From Friedmanniella luteola (GTDB lineage: Bacteria; Actinomycetota; Actinomycetes; Propionibacteriales; Propionibacteriaceae), in the NCBI RefSeq assembly GCF_900105065.1, contig NZ_LT629749.1, positions 434,001-498,000 of the forward strand: a DNA stretch of 64,000 bases, read 5' to 3'. Of this stretch, positions 10,414 through 18,323 are shown one piece after another. A program made the position numbers and the translations under genes. Under the pieces are notes generated by a model. The model made no database searches and was not told the origin of the DNA. It saw nothing but the letters and a program-made list of their open reading frames with translations. Each line of letters opens with the position of its first letter. Positions within the stretch are counted from its first letter, which is position 1.

Positions 10414-10644
10414 ATGACGAACGAGTCCCAGCCCGGGGGAGTCACCCCGATCGGAGGCGACCTCACGGGGGTGCGCTTCCTCACCGTGGCCGAGGTCGCG
10501 GCCCTGATGCGCGTGTCCAAGATGTCGGTGTACCGGCTCATCCACAACGGCGACCTCGAGGCCGTCCGCTTCGGTCGCAGCTTCCGGGTCCCCGAGAAGG
10601 CCGTGCACGCCTACCTCCGCGACGCCTTCTTCGAGACCGGCTAG
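10414..10644 (+). CDS. bldC: BldC-like MerR-type helix-turn-helix DNA-binding protein
   Basis: 76-residue protein with a single excisionase/MerR-type winged helix: FLTVAEVAALMRVSKMSVYRL then the wing EAVRFGRSFRVPEKAV. This matches the very conserved actinobacterial BldC family (developmental regulator in Streptomyces; Rv0500A-like in mycobacteria). Its place after proC supports the call. In the usual order bS22 follows almost at once; here about 4.3 kb of other DNA intervenes. Whether it has a developmental role in this organism cannot be told. Confidence 0.88.
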   Translation: MTNESQPGGVTPIGGDLTGVRFLTVAEVAALMRVSKMSVYRLIHNGDLEAVRFGRSFRVPEKAVHAYLRDAFFETG

Positions 10645-10649
10645 GAGTC

Positions 10650-10689
10650 GTGAGGAGTGCGGGGTCGTCGTCGAACCCGGACTCACCAC
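10650..10689. repeat. Imperfect 40-bp palindrome at the 3' end of the AbiEi/DUF559-like pseudogene
   Basis: Two 18-base arms around a 4-base loop, with 14 of 18 positions pairing. Aligned without gaps, it matches the perfect 40-bp palindrome at 11713-11752 at 31 of 40 positions, including the start GTG, the core CGGGGTCG and the end TCACCAC. It lies six bases after the bldC stop and contains the stop codon of the pseudogene. The two copies bracket that gene, so together they look like the ends of one cassette; it may also serve as a terminator. Confidence 0.6.
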
Positions 10690-11637
10690 ACCACCCGGCG
10701 GCACCGCCGGCAGCGCTGCACCACCTCGGTCCAGCCCCGGGCCGTGATGACCGTGCCGACCTGCTGCGCGATGTCGCAGGGGAGATCACTCACGTCGTGC
10801 CAGCCGTAGCGCAGCGTGACCAGCGAGCGCACCGCGAAGTCGTCGTCCCGGCGGAAGTCCCTGAACCGCCCGCCGTCGTCAGCGTGGCCCAGCCGTCCGT
10901 CGAGTTCGACGAGGACCCCGTAGGCGTCGTAGCCGACGTCGCTGCGGTGACGAAGCCCGCCCCGGTACTGGTTGCGCCGGCCCTTCGGGAGGCCGTGGGC
11001 CCGCTCGACGTCGCGCAGGTGGGCCAGTTCCAGCGGTGACTCGAGGCCCTCGGCGACGTCCTGCAGCAGGTCCGTGAGGCGTTGACGGCAGGAGGGGAGC
11101 TTGCAACGGTCCAGAGCGCCGAGGAGCTCCTCGGGTCGCGCCACCCGCAGTCGAGCAGCCCGGGTCACGAGTCGACGACCTCGCCCGGTCGTCGGACGGC
11201 GCACAGGTCCAGCAGGGTGTCGACCGCGGGTAGCCGGGGTGGTGCCCCGACGAGCGTCCGGAGCGGACACCCGGCCGCTCACGATGGAAGGTGCAGGGAC
11301 TGCTGGTCGTCGGTCGGCCCGAGATCGGGCCGAGGACGTCCACGAGCTCGGGCGCCTCGGGCCGCACCCCCCAGAGGTGCCCCGAGGCCTCCGGCCCGAG
11401 CCGAGCACGGTCTCCGGCGGCGAGCACGCCCGCCCACGCCCAGGCGCGCCACGGCGGTGCGGCGGGACCCACGAGGAGGAGACCGCGCCCGAGCCGCTGC
11501 CAGGTCCCCTGGGCGCAGAGCCGCTTGACCACGGTCGGGGTGACCCCCAGGGCGGTCGCCTGCTCGAGGGTGACGACACCCTCCTGGAGGCCGGCGAGCT
11601 GCAGGAGGTCGTCGGAGATCCGCGTCCGTGGGTGCAT
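10683..11637 (-). pseudogene. AbiEi-antitoxin-like / DUF559 domain protein, broken by two frameshifts
   Basis: The 5' part (11637 to about 11250) encodes the winged-helix AbiEi-type N-terminus (LLQLAGLQEGVVTLEQATALG and GTWQRLGRGLLLVG) up to FHRERPGVRSG. The frame must then shift near 11244-11250 to give APPRLPAVDTLLDLCAVRR, and again near 11169-11173 to give LVTRAARLRVARPEELL. The last frame runs to the stop with a Vsr/DUF559-like core (YDAYGVLVELDGRLGH, FRDFRRDDDFA, LTLRYGWHDV). No single frame spans the protein. Intact relatives are about 300 residues, solitary and common in actinobacteria. It is bracketed by related palindromes at 10650-10689 and 11713-11752. Sequencing error is possible but would have to occur twice. 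Confidence 0.75.
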
Positions 11638-11712
11638 GCCGGCACTCCCAGGATGTGCGGCACCTACCGAACACCGCCGTGGCTCCCTGGGGACGCGACT
11701 GCTCGGGTTCCT

Positions 11713-11752
11713 GTGGTGACTTCGGGGTCGTGCTCGACCCCGAAGTCACCAC
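11713..11752. terminator. Perfect 18-bp stem hairpin (40-bp palindrome), terminator-like
   Basis: Arms 11713-11730 and 11735-11752 are perfectly complementary around a TGCT loop. The hairpin begins five bases beyond the lacZ stop codon on the lacZ strand, so it can end that transcript, although no U-tract follows. It is also the upstream flank of the AbiEi/DUF559-like pseudogene and is related (31/40) to the palindrome on the other side of that gene, suggesting it is a cassette end as well as a terminator. Confidence 0.7.
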
Positions 11753-11756
11753 GCCG

Positions 11757-14700
11757 TCAGGCGGGGTCCTCGAAGACCAGCGTGAGCTGGTGCGCGCCGG
11801 GCCACAGGGCGTGCTCGGGGAGCACGTCGGGGCCGCAGGCCCGGCTGCCGACGCCGTGCACGGCAGCGTCGAGGAACAGGTACGTCCGGTCGCTCGACGG
11901 CAGCTCGTAGGGGTGGCGGGCCCGGTCGACCTGCTGGGGCGTGTGCCGGCTCAGCGTGAAGCCGGGCCGCCGACCGGCGGTGTCGGGTGCGGTCCGGAGC
12001 CGCAGGACGGCGCCGTCGGACCCGCGCAGCTCGAGGCGCCGCAGCCCGGACCGGTGGCCCGTCTCCTGCGGCCGCGAGTAGGGCACGGACAGCTCGTCGA
12101 GGCCGGCCGAGAACCGGCCGGTGCGGGCGGCGGCGAGGCTGTCGGGGTACGACTCGGCCGGACCGGTGCCGAACCAGTCCGCCCGCTCGACGCCGGCCGG
12201 CAGGTCGAACCGGACGCCGACGCGCGGCCAGGTGCAGTCCCAGCCGACGGAGGGGACGACGTCGACGAAGCAGCCGAGACCGCCGTCGACCAGCTCCCAC
12301 CGCGTCCGCACCTCGACGGACAGCCCGCTGTTCGCGGTGCCGACGCGGACGGCGCTGACCACCGCGTCGGGACCGGCGCGGAGCTCGAGCAGCCGGTGCA
12401 CCAGCCGGTCGAGACCCCGGGCCCGCCAGCGCTGCTCCGAGGACGGCCCCGGCTCGCCGGTGCCGTACGGGGTGTCCTCGGGCCGGGCGGTCTCGTAGGA
12501 ACCGAAGCTGGCGCCGCGGTCGTTGTCGGTCGGCGCCCGCCACAGCTCCAGCCGCGGGCCGTCCAGGGCCAGCCCGTGCAGCCCCGTGAGCCGGCCGGTC
12601 CGCGCGTCGAACGTGGCGGGACCCAGCGTCAGCGGGTCGCCCGCGGTGACCAGCGGCGGCGCGGCGGCCGGCCGCGGCAGGACGGCGGCGGCGGGGGTCT
12701 GCACGGGCCGGGCCGCCTGCGCCCGGCCGAGGACGTGGCCCGCCGGCGCCCACGGCTGGTCGGCGGCCAGCTCGACCCGGACGTCCCACCAGCCGCCGTC
12801 GGCGCCCTCGACCAGCGCGTCGGGCAGCAGGACGGTGGCCGAGGCCCCGGGCGCCAGCACCGGCACGTCCAGCTCGGTCTCCGCGCTCAGCGTGCCGTCG
12901 GTCCCGGAGACGACCGCGGCCACCAGGCGCAGGTGCGCGGTGTCGGCGGTGTGGTAGCGGTTGCGGACCTCCAGCGCCCGGCCGGCGAGCGTCAGCACGA
13001 CGGGCGTGTGCACGGCCGCGAACTCGGCGACCGACGGCGTCGGGGTGTCGTCGGGCAGCAGCATGCCGTCCATCACGAAGTTGCCGTCGTGCACGACCTC
13101 CCCGAAGTCGCCCCCGTACCCGTGGAAGGGGGTGCCGTCGGCCGCGCGGGTCGCCAGGCCGTGGTCGCGCCACTCCCAGACGAAGCCGCCGTGCAGCCGC
13201 GGGTAGCGCTCGGTCAGCGTGTCGTAGTCGGCGATGGCGCCCGGGCCGTTGCCCATCGCGTGCACGTACTCGCACATCAGGAAGGGCATCGAGCGCACCC
13301 GCGCGCCCTCGGCGGGACCCGTGTGCCGGACGGGTCCGACACCGCTGCCGATCGCCTCCACCTCGACGAGCGCCGGGTACATCCGCGAGTACACGTCGGT
13401 GTACTGGCCGGTGTAGTCGCCCTCGTAGTGCACGGGGCGGCCGGGGTCGCGGCGGTGCACCCACTGCGCCATGGCGGCCAGGTTGCGGCCGGTGCCCGCC
13501 TCGTTGCCCAGCGACCACAGGACGACGCAGGGGTGGTTCTTGTCGCGCTCGACGGTCCGCTCGATCCGGTCCAGGTAGGACGCGGTCCAGCGCGGGTCGT
13601 CGCTCGGGTTGTCCTGCCAGCCCTGGAACTCGAAGCCGTGGGTCTCCAGGTCGCACTCGTCGACGACCCAGAAGCCCAGCTCGTCGGCCAGGTCGAGGAC
13701 GCGCGGGTGCGGCGGGTAGTGGCTGGTCCGGATCGCGTTGACGTTGGCCCGCTTCATGGTGACCATGTCGGCGCGGGCGTGGGCCTCGTCGAAGACGCGG
13801 CCGCGGACGGGGTGGGTCTCGTGCCGGTTGACCCCGCGGAACGTCACCGGCTCCCCGTTGACCAGGAAGCGGTCACCGACGACGCGGACCTCGCGGAAGC
13901 CGACCCGGACGGTGACGGTCTCCCCGGTCGAGGCGACCTCGACGGTGTAGAGCCGCGGCGTCTCCGCCGTCCAGGGCTCCACCTCGCCCACGGCCACCTC
14001 CGCCAGGGCGGCGGCGTCGGGGAAGGTCTGCTCGACGCCCAGCTCCGGCACCCGGACCGTGACCGGGTAGGCGGTCGGCGCCGCCTGCAGCACCGGCCGC
14101 AGCGTGCCGCGGAACCCCACGCCCTCGTCGTCGGCGACCAGCCCGGGCTGCAGCCAGACGTCGTCCAGCGCGCCGGCGGGCCGCCCCAGCAGGGTGACGC
14201 TGCGGAAGATGCCGGGCAGCCACCACTGGTCCTGGTCCTCCAGGTAGCTGGCCGAGGACCACTGGGAGACGCGCACGACGAGCTCGTTCTCGCCGAGGCG
14301 CAGGGCCGCGGTGACGTCGAACTCCTGGACGAGCCGGCTGCCCTTGCCCACGCCCACCTCGGCGCCGTTCAGCCACACCTGGTAGACGGACTCGACGCCG
14401 TCGAAGCGGAGCAGCACCCGCTCGACGTCCCACCCCGGGTGGTCGAAGGTGCGGCGGTGGTCGGCGGTCGGGTTCTCGTCGGGCACGAAGGGCGGGTCCA
14501 CGGGGAACGGGTACTGCACGTTGGTGTAGATCGGCCGGCCGCGCTCGGCGCTGGTGGGCACCCCGTCGGGCCCGAGCACCCAGTGCGACGGCACGGTCAC
14601 GGTGCCCCAGTCGCCGTCGCTCGCGGGCGGCTCCGCCAGCCCGCGGTGACTGGCGTGCAGCCGGAACTGCCACTCCCCGTCCAGGCCCAGCGAGGGGGCG

Positions 14701-14774
14701 TCGGTGGGCAGCCACGCGCGGGGCGTGCTGCGGGATCCGGATCCGGTGCTGAAGTCCTCGACATGGTTCGCCAC
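11757..14774 (-). CDS. lacZ: Beta-galactosidase, GH2 family, LacZ type
   Basis: 1005-residue glycoside hydrolase family 2 enzyme that cleaves beta-galactosides such as lactose; the length is close to E. coli LacZ. Domain order is visible: jelly-roll sugar-binding domain (FRLHASHRGLAEPP; FDGVESVYQVWLNG), immunoglobulin-like domain, TIM barrel with acid/base E425 in VVLWSLGNEAG and nucleophile E502 in FLMCEYVHAMGN, then the C-terminal beta-sandwich domains (LWRAPTDNDRG, WFGTGPAESYPD). The GTG at 14774 is chosen: TAGCGT (14788-14783) lies eight bases upstream, and an open frame upstream of it lacks family similarity. There is no signal peptide and no sugar transporter or regulator nearby. It sits in an insertion between the bldC-like gene and bS22. 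Confidence 0.95.
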   Translation of the reverse strand: MANHVEDFSTGSGSRSTPRAWLPTDAPSLGLDGEWQFRLHASHRGLAEPPASDGDWGTVTVPSHWVLGPDGVPTSAERGRPIYTNVQYPFPVDPPFVPDENPTADHRRTFDHPGWDVERVLLRFDGVESVYQVWLNGAEVGVGKGSRLVQEFDVTAALRLGENELVVRVSQWSSASYLEDQDQWWLPGIFRSVTLLGRPAGALDDVWLQPGLVADDEGVGFRGTLRPVLQAAPTAYPVTVRVPELGVEQTFPDAAALAEVAVGEVEPWTAETPRLYTVEVASTGETVTVRVGFREVRVVGDRFLVNGEPVTFRGVNRHETHPVRGRVFDEAHARADMVTMKRANVNAIRTSHYPPHPRVLDLADELGFWVVDECDLETHGFEFQGWQDNPSDDPRWTASYLDRIERTVERDKNHPCVVLWSLGNEAGTGRNLAAMAQWVHRRDPGRPVHYEGDYTGQYTDVYSRMYPALVEVEAIGSGVGPVRHTGPAEGARVRSMPFLMCEYVHAMGNGPGAIADYDTLTERYPRLHGGFVWEWRDHGLATRAADGTPFHGYGGDFGEVVHDGNFVMDGMLLPDDTPTPSVAEFAAVHTPVVLTLAGRALEVRNRYHTADTAHLRLVAAVVSGTDGTLSAETELDVPVLAPGASATVLLPDALVEGADGGWWDVRVELAADQPWAPAGHVLGRAQAARPVQTPAAAVLPRPAAAPPLVTAGDPLTLGPATFDARTGRLTGLHGLALDGPRLELWRAPTDNDRGASFGSYETARPEDTPYGTGEPGPSSEQRWRARGLDRLVHRLLELRAGPDAVVSAVRVGTANSGLSVEVRTRWELVDGGLGCFVDVVPSVGWDCTWPRVGVRFDLPAGVERADWFGTGPAESYPDSLAAARTGRFSAGLDELSVPYSRPQETGHRSGLRRLELRGSDGAVLRLRTAPDTAGRRPGFTLSRHTPQQVDRARHPYELPSSDRTYLFLDAAVHGVGSRACGPDVLPEHALWPGAHQLTLVFEDPA

Positions 14775-14826
14775 GCTCGCCGACGCTACCGTCCGCGCCC
14801 GGTGCGGGGGTGGCCACGGTCGCCGG

Positions 14827-14857
14827 TTGGCGCCGGGTCGGGCGCGCCGGGTAGTCT
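14827..14857 (+). promoter_or_regulatory. Promoter of the bS22 gene
   Basis: TTGGCG (14827-14832), a 19-base spacer and TAGTCT (14852-14857) would start a leader of about 75 bases before the bS22 ATG. The leader ends with a GAGAGG ribosome site at 14926-14931. The same 160-base interval also carries the divergent lacZ promoter. Confidence 0.5.
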
Positions 14858-14937
14858 GCCAGGGTTGTCCGGCGGTCGACCGGACGTGTTCGTAGCAGCC
14901 CGAGGCCGACGGCGTCTCGGTAGTCGAGAGGTTGTTC

Positions 14938-15039
14938 ATGGGTTCGGTCATCAAGAAGCGCCGCAAGCGGATGGCGAAGAAGAAGCACCGCAAGCTGCTC
15001 AAGCGCACCCGCATCCAGCGCCGCCGCGCCGGCAAGTAG
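14938..15039 (+). CDS. Small ribosomal protein bS22 (AURKAIP1/COX24 domain), 33 residues
   Basis: A 33-residue, almost wholly Lys/Arg protein: [17 protein letters not shown] followed by [16 protein letters not shown]. This is the near-invariant actinobacterial extra ribosomal protein bS22 (Rv0500B in M. tuberculosis), which binds near the decoding centre of the small subunit. ATG at 14938 with GAGAGG upstream. It is normally next to the bldC-like gene and followed by a galE2-type epimerase; here it is separated from the former and followed only by a stub of the latter. Confidence 0.95.
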
Positions 15040-15058
15040 GTCCGGGTCCGGCAGCGCG

Positions 15059-15172
15059 ATGACGCGGGTCGTCCTGGTCACGGGGGTCTCCCGTGGCCCG
15101 ACGGCCCGCGTCGACCGCTCCCGCCCCACCACCGGGCTTCGCGCGGGACCGCGATCGAGGCGGCACCCATGA
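15059..15172 (+). pseudogene. Probable 5' stub of the galE2-type NAD-dependent epimerase gene
   Basis: A 37-codon frame starting 19 bases after bS22. Its first residues, MTRVVLVTGVSR, match the start of the Rossmann fold (VVLVTGxxR) of the NAD-dependent epimerase that follows bS22 in other actinobacteria (Rv0501/galE2 in M. tuberculosis). After residue 12 the similarity stops and the sequence becomes low-complexity Arg/Pro/Thr. The frame ends by overlapping the next ATG (ATGA). The epimerase body and the acyltransferase that usually follows are absent. The match is short, so this is a position-supported inference rather than a certain assignment. Confidence 0.5.
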
Positions 15173-15441
15173 CCTGGGCCCTCGTGCTGGTGGTGGCCGC
15201 GACGGCCGCCTTCACCGCCCTCGTCGTCCGCCGCACCCCGCGCCGCGTCGCGCCCGGCCGCCCCGACCTCCGCAGCCTGCTCGACGCCGGCGCCGCCGTC
15301 CTCGGGGTGCTCGCGCTCGCCGTCGCGGTCACCGTGGTCATCACCGACCGGCCCGACCAGGGCGCCAAGCTCGCCGTGCTGGGGCTGCTGTCCTACCTCG
15401 TCTACGTCGGCGCCGCCGCGGTCATCACCCGCGGGCGCTGA
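15169..15441 (+). CDS. Small three-helix membrane protein, unknown function
   Basis: 90-residue protein with three hydrophobic segments at about 2-20, 39-60 and 66-86, separated by a basic loop (RRTPRRVAPGRPD). I recognise no family. It starts within the last codon of the epimerase stub (ATGA), so its translation may be coupled to that frame. It ends 36 bases from the converging HAD phosphatase gene. It occupies the place where an epimerase and acyltransferase are usual, so it may be newly placed here. Confidence 0.55.
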   Translation: MTWALVLVVAATAAFTALVVRRTPRRVAPGRPDLRSLLDAGAAVLGVLALAVAVTVVITDRPDQGAKLAVLGLLSYLVYVGAAAVITRGR

Positions 15442-15477
15442 GCCGCCGCGCGCCCGCGCTGGGAGCCCGCGCCGAGC

Positions 15478-16383
15478 TCAGCGGCGCAGCATCCGCCGCA
15501 GCACGACGCCGACGGCGAAGGCTCCCGTCGCGCCGCCCGCGGCCCCGGCCCCGAGCAGCCCGGCGCGGGCGGCCCTGCGCCCGCGGCGGAAGTCGCGGAC
15601 CGGCCAACCCTGCTCCAGGGCGTGCCGGCGCAGCCGCTTGTCCGGGTTGATGACAGTGGGGTGGCCGACCAGGGACAGCATCGGGAGGTCGTTGGAGGAG
15701 TCGGAGTAGGCGGCGCAGCGGGTCAGGTCCAGGCCCTCCGCCTCGGCCAGGGCACGGACGGCGTCGGCCTTGGCCGCCCCGTGCAGCAGCTCGCCGCGCA
15801 GCCGGCCGGTGTAGACGCCGTCGACGTGCTCGGCGGTGCTGCCCAGCGCACCGTGCAGGCCCAGGCGGGCGGCGATGATCCCCGCGACCTCGATCGGGGC
15901 CGCGGTGACCAGCCAGGCCTGCTGCCCGGCGTCGAGGTGCTTCTGGGCGAGCGCCCGCGTGCCCGGCCAGATCCGGGGATGGATGGCGTCGTCGTAGGTC
16001 TCCTGGCCGATCTCCTCGAGCTCGGTCACGGTGTGGCCCTCGATGAAGGAGAGCGACACCGCCCGCGCGTCCTCGATGTGGGTCGGGTTCTCCCGGCCCA
16101 CGACGCGGAACCACACCTGCAGCCAGACGGCCTTGGCGATCACCCGGCTGCCGAAGAACCCGTGCCGGTACAGGCCCTTGGCGAGGTGGAACATCGACGC
16201 GCCCTTGATCATGGTGTTGTCGAGGTCGAAGAAGGCGGCAGCCTGCGGGTCGCCCTCGGTGCTCAGCGGCGCGACCTCGATGGCCGAGGCACCGACACCG
16301 GGCAGCGGGCGGACGTCCTCGTCGTGGACCTCGAGCCCACGACCGGTCCCCGACGCCGGGGCCGAGCCGTCAGCATCGCTCAT
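15478..16383 (-). CDS. HAD-IB family phosphatase (SerB1-like)
   Basis: 301-residue haloacid dehalogenase phosphatase of subfamily IB. Seen: nucleophile motif FFDLDNTM (D53, acid/base D55), a helical cap rich in aromatics (HFFGSRVIAKAVWLQVWF-like), motif II VTAAP near residue 160, a lysine in GAAKADAVRAL, and motif IV AYSDSSNDLPML. A disordered 45-residue N-terminus precedes the fold, and an Ala/Gly hydrophobic tail (AGLLGAGAAGGATGAFAVGVVL) could anchor it in the membrane. It corresponds in position to mycobacterial serB1 (Rv0505c); the substrate, phosphoserine or another phosphomonoester, is not proven. Confidence 0.88.
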   Translation of the reverse strand: MSDADGSAPASGTGRGLEVHDEDVRPLPGVGASAIEVAPLSTEGDPQAAAFFDLDNTMIKGASMFHLAKGLYRHGFFGSRVIAKAVWLQVWFRVVGRENPTHIEDARAVSLSFIEGHTVTELEEIGQETYDDAIHPRIWPGTRALAQKHLDAGQQAWLVTAAPIEVAGIIAARLGLHGALGSTAEHVDGVYTGRLRGELLHGAAKADAVRALAEAEGLDLTRCAAYSDSSNDLPMLSLVGHPTVINPDKRLRRHALEQGWPVRDFRRGRRAARAGLLGAGAAGGATGAFAVGVVLRRMLRR

Positions 16384-16454
16384 CCCGCCACCCTAGCTCC
16401 GCCCCACCGGTGTTCAGCCGCGGTCGAGCCGGGTCGCTGTGCCAGACTCGGCGC

Positions 16455-17981
16455 GTGCAGAGCGAGCAGGCGTCCGGCCCGCCGGCTGCGGTCGCGCCGG
16501 GGCCGGTCGCGGCCTGCTCGAACCTCGCGGACCTGGTCGCGGCCCGCGCCGCCGAGCGCCCGGACGCCACCGCGCTCGTCGAGCCCGGCCCGCCCGCGGG
16601 GCCGGGGCCGCGCCGGACCCTCAGCTGGGCCGCCCTCGACGCCCGGGTCAGCGCCGTCGCCGCGGGGCTGACGGCGCAGGGGCTCCTCGCCGGCCAGCGG
16701 CTGGCACTGCTGGGGCCCGGCTCGGCCGCCTGGGTCGTCGCCCACCTGGCCGCGCTCCGGGCCGGGGTGGTCGTCGTGCCGCTCGACCCGCAGTCCACCG
16801 CCGACGAGACCGCCGTCGTCCTCGCCGACTCCGGGGCCCGCGTGCTGCTGAGCGCCCGGGGACCAGGACCGGCGGGCGTCACCACGCTGCCGCTGACCGA
16901 GGACGGGCTGGCCGCGCTGGCCGCCGACGCCGCCCTGCTGACCTCCCCGCCCGACGCCGAGAGCCTGGCGGTCCTGCTCTACACCGCCGGCACCTCCGGG
17001 CGCCCCAAGGCGGCGATGCTGACCCACCGGGCGCTGCTGGCCCACGTCGAGCACGTCGGACGGCTCGGCGTGCTCACACCCGACGACGTCGTGCTGGCGA
17101 CCCTGCCGCTGTTCCACGTGTTCGGGCTGAACGCGGTGCTGGGCAGCTGGGTCGGCTCCGGGGCGCGGCTCGTGGTGGTCGACGGCTACCCCGAGGGCAT
17201 CGGCGCCCTGGTCCGCGACGAGGGGGTCACCAACCTGCCGCTGGCGCCGCCGACCCTGCACCGGCTGCTCGCGGAGCCCGACCTGGACGCCGGGCTGGGC
17301 CGGCTGCGGACGGTCGTCGCGGGGGCGGCGCCGCTGCCCGAGGAGCTGGCCGCCGCCTTCACCGCCCGGACCGGGCTGCCGGTCGAGCGCGGCTACGGGC
17401 TCACCGAGGCCGCGCCCGGCGTCACCGCCACCTTCGGCGGCACGGGGTCCGGACCCGGCCACGTCGGGCCACCGCTGCCCGGCGTCGAGGTGCGGATCGG
17501 CGACGGCCGCGAGCCCGGGGAGCCCGCGGAGATCGCCGTCCGGGGCGCCAACCTCTTCTCCGGCTACTGGCCCGACGGGTCGGACGGCCCCGACGCCGAC
17601 GGCTGGTTCCCCACCGGGGACATCGGGTACCTCGACGCGGGCGAGCTGGTGCTGGTCGACCGGGCGCGCGAGCTGGTCGTCGTCAACGGCTTCAACGTCT
17701 ACCCGGCGGAGGTGGAGCAGGTGATCGCGGAGCTGGCCGAGGTCGAGGCCGTCGCCGTGGTGGGGCGCCCCGACCCGCGCACGGGGGAGCAGGTGGTCGC
17801 CTTCGTCGAGGGCAGGGCGCTGTCGGCCGACCGCGTCGAGGCCCACTGCCGTCAGCGGCTCGCACGCTTCAAGCGGCCCTCGGCCGTGCACGTCGTGGAC
17901 GCGCTGCCGCGGGGCGCCACAGGGAAGATCCGGAAGGGGATGTTGAGAGAGATGACACGAGCCGAGCAGGAGCAGCGATGA
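16455..17981 (+). CDS. Acyl-CoA synthetase / AMP-dependent ligase (ANL superfamily)
   Basis: 508-residue adenylate-forming ligase that would activate a carboxylic acid to acyl-AMP and then acyl-CoA. Seen: P-loop LLYTAGTSGRPKAAMLTHR near residue 180, VERGYGLTEAAP, the hinge region GWFPTGDIGYLD, RARELVVVNGFNVYPAEVEQ, and the C-terminal catalytic lysine in PRGATGKIRKG. GTG 16455 is chosen because CAGACT (16443-16448) lies six bases upstream, giving a leaderless start divergent from the HAD gene. The stop overlaps the glutaredoxin ATG. The acid substrate (short, medium or long chain) cannot be deduced. Confidence 0.92.
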   Translation: MQSEQASGPPAAVAPGPVAACSNLADLVAARAAERPDATALVEPGPPAGPGPRRTLSWAALDARVSAVAAGLTAQGLLAGQRLALLGPGSAAWVVAHLAALRAGVVVVPLDPQSTADETAVVLADSGARVLLSARGPGPAGVTTLPLTEDGLAALAADAALLTSPPDAESLAVLLYTAGTSGRPKAAMLTHRALLAHVEHVGRLGVLTPDDVVLATLPLFHVFGLNAVLGSWVGSGARLVVVDGYPEGIGALVRDEGVTNLPLAPPTLHRLLAEPDLDAGLGRLRTVVAGAAPLPEELAAAFTARTGLPVERGYGLTEAAPGVTATFGGTGSGPGHVGPPLPGVEVRIGDGREPGEPAEIAVRGANLFSGYWPDGSDGPDADGWFPTGDIGYLDAGELVLVDRARELVVVNGFNVYPAEVEQVIAELAEVEAVAVVGRPDPRTGEQVVAFVEGRALSADRVEAHCRQRLARFKRPSAVHVVDALPRGATGKIRKGMLREMTRAEQEQR

Positions 17982-18229
17982 GCGCGGACGAGCGGGTGCT
18001 GGTGCTGACCCGCCCCGGCTGCCACCTCTGCGAGCAGGCGGTCGAGGTCGTCTCCCGGGTGTGCGCCGAGACGGGGACCGGCTGGTCGACCCAGGACATC
18101 ACCACCGACGCCGAGCTGCTGCGGCGCTACACCGACGAGGTGCCGGTGACGTTCGTGGACGGGGCGCAGCACGACTTCTGGGCCGTGGACCCCGCCCGGC
18201 TGCGCGCGGCGCTGGCCGGCTCGACCTAG
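17978..18229 (+). CDS. Glutaredoxin-like protein (DUF836 type)
   Basis: 83-residue thioredoxin-fold protein with a redox CxxC (C15-H-L-C18 in TRPGCHLCEQAVEVV) and the cis-proline region DEVPVTFVDG. It matches the short glutaredoxin-like proteins found just before hemA in actinobacteria (Rv0508 in M. tuberculosis). The ATG overlaps the ligase stop (ATGA). A thiol-disulfide role in the cytoplasm is likely; the partner is unknown. The rex promoter begins ten bases after its stop. Confidence 0.9.
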   Translation: MSADERVLVLTRPGCHLCEQAVEVVSRVCAETGTGWSTQDITTDAELLRRYTDEVPVTFVDGAQHDFWAVDPARLRAALAGST

Positions 18230-18238
18230 CCGATTCGT

Positions 18239-18267
18239 TTGTGCGGCCCGGTCGCGACTCCTAGAGT
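18239..18267 (+). promoter_or_regulatory. Promoter of the rex-hemACDBL cluster
   Basis: TTGTGC (18239-18244), 17-base spacer, TAGAGT (18262-18267). This gives a leader of about 50 bases before the rex GTG with AGGAGAGG at 18315-18322. The -35 contains a TTGTG half-site of the kind Rex binds, but the second half (CACAA) is absent, so autoregulation is only a possibility. Confidence 0.6.
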
Positions 18268-18323
18268 TGGTCCGATCCGACCGCTGCCGCCCCGGCAGCA
18301 CGGCCCCACAGACCAGGAGAGGT

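Noticed and set aside
11628-15062. A 1144-codon open frame on the plus strand opposite lacZ, and similar long frames elsewhere
   Set aside because: Antisense shadow caused by high GC3 codon bias; the translation is Arg/Gly/Pro-rich without motifs, while the minus strand has a complete GH2 enzyme.
18239-18244. Rex autoregulatory operator in the rex promoter
   Set aside because: Only a TTGTG half-site is present; the matching CACAA arm is absent.
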